A stretch of 64,000 bases of DNA, taken from positions 5,332,001 to 5,396,000 of the forward strand of contig JBLDXI010000024.1 of the NCBI GenBank assembly GCA_047495785.1, written 5' to 3'. Below are positions 60,603 through 64,000 of this stretch, in pieces. Source of the DNA: Lepidodermella squamata (Eukaryota; Gastrotricha). Under the pieces are notes generated by a model. It was not told where the DNA came from and did not search any database. It saw only the letters and a program-made list of their open reading frames with translations. Position 1 is the stretch's first letter. Every line of letters begins with the position of its first letter. Made by a program: the position numbers and the translations under genes.

Positions 60603-60942
60603 AATTCTCCTGGGGAAGGATGTCGCGAAATGGATGCCAGCAATTCGGTTTATAATATGATGAAATAACAACGTCTATAGCTTGCGTATGCGTGCTCTTA
60701 ACATGGCACTGTAAATCAAGAGCATGACAGCAAGCTGAAAGTTGATCTGCATGCACTGAGCCTAACATCTTTCATGACTTCTGACTTGGCATGCCATAAT
60801 CATGCAGCCAAATTACGTTACGGCTACGTTTCGTGTCAGAAAAATAAGCTTCACTCCCATACTGCTCCTGCGCGTTCACCCCCACATACACACTCACTCA
60901 CATTCGACAAAAAATTTACGCTTTTTTCAAAAACAACAAGAG

Positions 60943-62202
60943 ATGCTGTTAAAACGAGAGGCCTTCGCCCTTGCTATCTTTGCGCTTGCTAGCCTAGCGA
61001 TGGGACAGGACTATGATGATGACTACCCAGACTACCCTGCCCCGAACCCTCCAGCGCAAATTACATCGCGACCAACGACGACCAGCTCAGCGTCTGGTCA
61101 ATGTCCGCCACTTCGCTCTGTTCGAACCCCCTCGAACGGATACGTTGCTAGGTAACTATAAAAATGCACAATTCTTTTTCTGATAATTCGATATTTATGT
61201 ACAGCGTCCCACCTTCTTCTGCTGATGGCACGTTCCCTGCCGGGTCTGTGGTTCAGTTTGCTTGTAATGATGGATATTCGGCTATCGGAGAAGGCCGCTT
61301 TATTTGCATGACGAATGGCTCCTGGTGAGTGTTACCGGATAGTTTTTCAATAATCTAAGAATGCCGGTTCTATCAGGTCCTTGTCTAACATGTTCTGCCG
61401 AATGACTGGACAGCGCGCTCCTTCGGCAAACTGCACAGCTCCCACTCTACCGGCCAATGTTGTAATAGTATCATCAACAATGACTAGGTATCCAGCCGGC
61501 TCTAGTGTTACACTGTCCTGTGGAAGTGGGGCAACTTCGTCGCAGCAAACTGCTGAAGTGTACATTATTTTAAACAATTCCATTTGCTCAAATTAATATA
61601 TGCTATATCGCATCAAGTATTACGTGTCGAACGGACGGTACTTGGCCAACGCCTACGATATCTTGTTCAGCAGCTTCGACAACCTTATCGAGCAGAATTT
61701 CAACAAGGACATCTACTACCCCTGTCATGACAACGACATCGACTACAACAAATCCTAGGGTTGTTACAACTAGCCGCATTTTGACGACGTCAACAACTAG
61801 TCGAATTTTGTCAACAACGAGAACTTCTACACGGACCGTTCCAACTACTCCATCCACCACTCAGAAGGCGGCACAAGATGTTTACCCATGTGTAACGCCC
61901 CCGACGCCTCCTAACGCAATGGTTGGTCTCTTTTTCGCGCTCCAAACATGAGTTGTCTTATTTCCGTACAGGTGATCTCTCAAGTTCCCTCAGACGGGCG
62001 ATTCATGGCCGATGAATGTATCACTTACGACTGCCAGCCTGGATATGACCTTGCCCCGAGATGCAACAATTGCGCTCAATTAACTTGCAAAGACGATGGA
62101 ACTTGGACATCGCCAACTTTCACTTGTGTTTGCAGCACAGCCGTCGCTAGCGGCTTTTTCGGGCCAACTCGTAACTCGGTTAAAAATGCCAGGATACCGT
62201 GA
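60943..62202 (+). CDS. Secreted protein with three sushi/CCP modules and Thr-rich linker
   Basis: Exons 60943..61151, 61205..61324, 61377..61559, 61618..61921 and 61972..62202 join in phase to give 348 residues. A signal peptide (LLKREAFALAIFALASLAMG) is followed by an acidic Asp/Tyr stretch. Sushi modules open at QCPPLRSVRTPSNGYVA, NCTAPTLPANVVIV and PCVTPPTPPNAM. Between modules 2 and 3 lies a roughly 60-residue Thr/Ser-rich, mucin-like linker, probably O-glycosylated. The last module carries extra Cys (PRCNNCAQLTC and CVC), like the unusual modules of the giant gene. It lies on the strand opposite the other cluster members and begins only 330 bp from the putative transposon end. The third exon boundary (61559/61618) rests on a phase argument and is the least certain. 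Confidence 0.8.
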
Positions 62203-62313
62203 ACTTCGCCCATTCGAAATCAGTATTTATTTCATAATTTTCATAATTTACAAATCATAAAACGAGGCTTATTTATCTCTACGAGATGACAAGAAAAAAT
62301 GAAGAGGTATCGA

Positions 62314-64000
62314 TCACACTGTACAAAATGGCGTATCGGTCCACTGAAAAATAATTGTGACTTTATAATGCTATTTTGACATATCATTTCTCACCTTGCC
62401 GTCGGTATTACATAGAATGGTCGAATCGCCAACAAGTCTATAGCCGTCGTTACATTGGAAGACGAAGAATGCGCCAACTGGGAACATGGCGTTGTTGTTC
62501 TGCGTTATCAGCTGCGCTATGACTTGGGCGTTCAATGGAATCATAGGCGTGGGACAACTGATGCCAGGGAAGGCGGCCGAAGGAGAGGCCATTGCAGGCG
62601 CCATCTGCGGAGGAGGAAAAGGGGGTAACTGAACCCGCGGGGTGGGTAGCATAGCTGGGGCCGGCGTTGGCGGTGGAGGTAAAGGCATGTTCGTGACAGG
62701 TGGTGATGGGAGTTGGGGCTGGAGAGCTGTGCCGTCCTCGCAGAAGAACACGCTTGCACTCCAGGTGCCATCTCTCAAGCATGTCATTATCCCGGTTACC
62801 TTTCACATCGCAATATTCTCTAAAATTCTCTCATTCTTAAGGACTTACTTGAAATCCTGGTTCGCATTGGTATTGGATGAATTCACCAACAGCGTAAGTT
62901 GCCGATGAGCTGATTGGGGCCGCATTCGCTGGAGCTCTCGGCGCTTGGCACGTCGCACCGGTTGCAGCAGCAAGAGCGTTTCTAAACCCCGATAAAACAC
63001 CCCTAGTAGTTGGCTGACACGTCATCGAGGCAGACGACCAGGTACCATCAGATCTACATTGAACAGTGCCGAAAATCGTATACCCAGCTTGACATCCGTA
63101 TTGCACGTAATCTCCTCCAGCGTACTCATCGGGGGCGAAAGATCCGGTCGAGAGGGCTCTGCTGTTACGAAGTGTCGTCGAGTAGGTTGGCAAATCGGGT
63201 GATTGGCAGTAAATTGATGGCATTGTGGTAGTTGTCGTGGTCGTTGTCGTAGTGGTGGTCGTCGTTGTAGTTGTTGCCAAGTCGCACTGCAAACACGTTT
63301 TACCGTATTTCAAGAAATGCATTATTCAACTCACCACAAAATCGCTCGCAGTCCATTGACCGTTTGTTTGGCAGGTCAGTAAAGCCGTTCCTGTAAGGCG
63401 TCCCAACCGCCCGCTTGGTGTGAATCCATTTTCACAAGCCAGTGTGATAACATCGCCAGGATTATAAGCTCCGTTTCGATTGCTGGGCGCAAAGATCGGG
63501 CAGGAATGCGCTGGATAAACTGGTTCTCCGCAAAGTATCACTAACATCAGAGAAAATGAGATTATGCGTAGATTTGGCTATACATGCTCACGCTTCTTTT
63601 GACAGTTGAAGTTCAACGGACTCCACGATCCACTTTGAAGGCAAGTAATTTGTGGCGGTCCTTGCGGCGTGAATCCATCTACGCAATCCAAAAGCAGCGT
63701 ATCACCCGCTACGTATTTGCCATTGCTACTTGGCATTGACGAAGATGGTAGGAGTCGAGAATTAGGCGGCGCAGGTGGCATGTCACACGTCACTATGAGC
63801 ATAATGGTTGGTATTCGTGTATCTTATAGCTCAGGTTACCTGGTGCCGCACGCTGGCAATCAAGAAGGCAACCTGCCCATGTCCCATCTTGTTGGCAAAC
63901 CACAGTGGCCGTGTTCCCACCGCTTGGTGGCTTCGACCCAGGGCTGCACACGAAGGTAACGCTGCGAATGCACAAATTCAACTTAGAAAACACAGCGAGC
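62314..64000 (-). CDS. Sushi/CCP-module protein, 5' part outside window
   Basis: The 3' end of another minus-strand sushi gene; its N-terminus lies past the right edge. The last exon (62343..62314) ends WTDTPFCTV and a stop, and joins 62395 in phase. From N to C, visible modules include SPGSKPPSGGNTATVVC, TCDMPPAPPNSRLL, a module around PIFAPSNRNGAYNPGD, YCQSPDLPTYSTTL, TCQAPRAPANAAP, and SCPTPMIPLNAQV. A run of about 17 Thr encoded by ACN codons and a Pro/Met-rich linker (about 60 residues) separate modules. The last three modules match the last three modules of the 39810-49136 gene in order and wording (QPTTRG against QPATRG, CLRDGTWSASVF against CLRDGTWSAAVF, FPVGAFFVFQCN against YPVGSFFIFHCN). 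This indicates gene duplication. Confidence 0.75.
63225..63290. repeat. Threonine-coding trinucleotide tract
   Basis: A GTN repeat on the plus strand (ACN on the coding strand) encoding about 17 Thr in the partial sushi gene. Synonymous third positions vary, so the repeat is kept at the protein level or is old. Confidence 0.7.

Larger units (their letters stand above)
53636..60614 (-). mobile_element. Putative CACTA/EnSpm-type DNA transposon of about 7 kb
   Basis: Two minus-strand genes (57278-59997 and 54740-56357) are flanked by repeat-rich non-coding ends. A 12-bp word, CCCAGGAGAATT, occurs at 53636 on the plus strand and in inverted orientation at 60603-60614. These are the best candidate termini. 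Inside each end lie many copies of GATCTTGG/AAGATCTT-like words, as expected for subterminal transposase-binding repeats of CACTA elements. The 18-mer GATCTTGGCTGATCTTGG is found at 53776 and 60568. No CACTA motif is seen at the candidate ends and a target-site duplication could not be read, so the borders are provisional. Confidence 0.5.

Overview
The window is nuclear DNA from an invertebrate animal. The protein genes are split by short GT-AG introns, many of 50-100 nt and some up to about 1.7 kb. Exons are GC-richer than the AT-rich introns and spacers. The housekeeping genes are clearly metazoan (XRN2, FITM, CaMKI, PRPS, RRP5/PDCD11, RabGGTase alpha with its C-terminal leucine-rich part, Rpn12/PSMD8). 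I cannot fix the phylum from sequence alone. The temptin-like domain and the many sushi modules fit a bilaterian invertebrate.

Layout. 0-4 kb (+): the 3' end of XRN2, then a FIT-family (FITM) gene. 4-12 kb: about 8 kb of mostly non-coding sequence around one small secreted cysteine-containing protein that I do not recognise (8628-10207, +). 12-16 kb: CaMKI (-) and a coiled-coil protein (-), then PRPS (+) diverging from them. 17-22 kb: a secreted five-module sushi (CCP) protein (-) and a chymotrypsin-like serine protease (-). 22.3-25.4 kb: a dense array of 19 tRNA genes on both strands, spaced at about 155 bp. It includes one broken tRNA-Asn, an intron-bearing tRNA-Tyr and a tRNA-Thr with an enlarged anticodon loop. 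25.9-38.7 kb (-): RRP5, RabGGTase alpha and Rpn12. The first RRP5 intron holds a retroelement fragment with an LTR.

39.8-64 kb is a cluster of at least four sushi-domain genes. Two lie on the minus strand at 39810-49136 (about 34 modules) and 49743-53225 (an N-terminal temptin-like domain apparently spliced to about 10 modules). One lies on the plus strand at 60943-62202. A minus-strand gene at 62314 runs off the right edge. A roughly 7-kb DNA transposon of CACTA/EnSpm type (about 53.6-60.6 kb) sits inside this cluster. It carries a transposase gene and a companion gene with an apparent BEN-like C-terminal domain, and has short inverted ends and subterminal repeats.

Function. The left and middle parts hold ordinary cell-maintenance genes (RNA decay, rRNA processing, proteasome, Rab prenylation, nucleotide synthesis, lipid storage) with no obvious shared pathway. 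The right part is a locally duplicated family of secreted modular adhesion or recognition-type proteins. Exon models were built by eye from splice-site phase. They are firm for the housekeeping genes and approximate for the large sushi genes.
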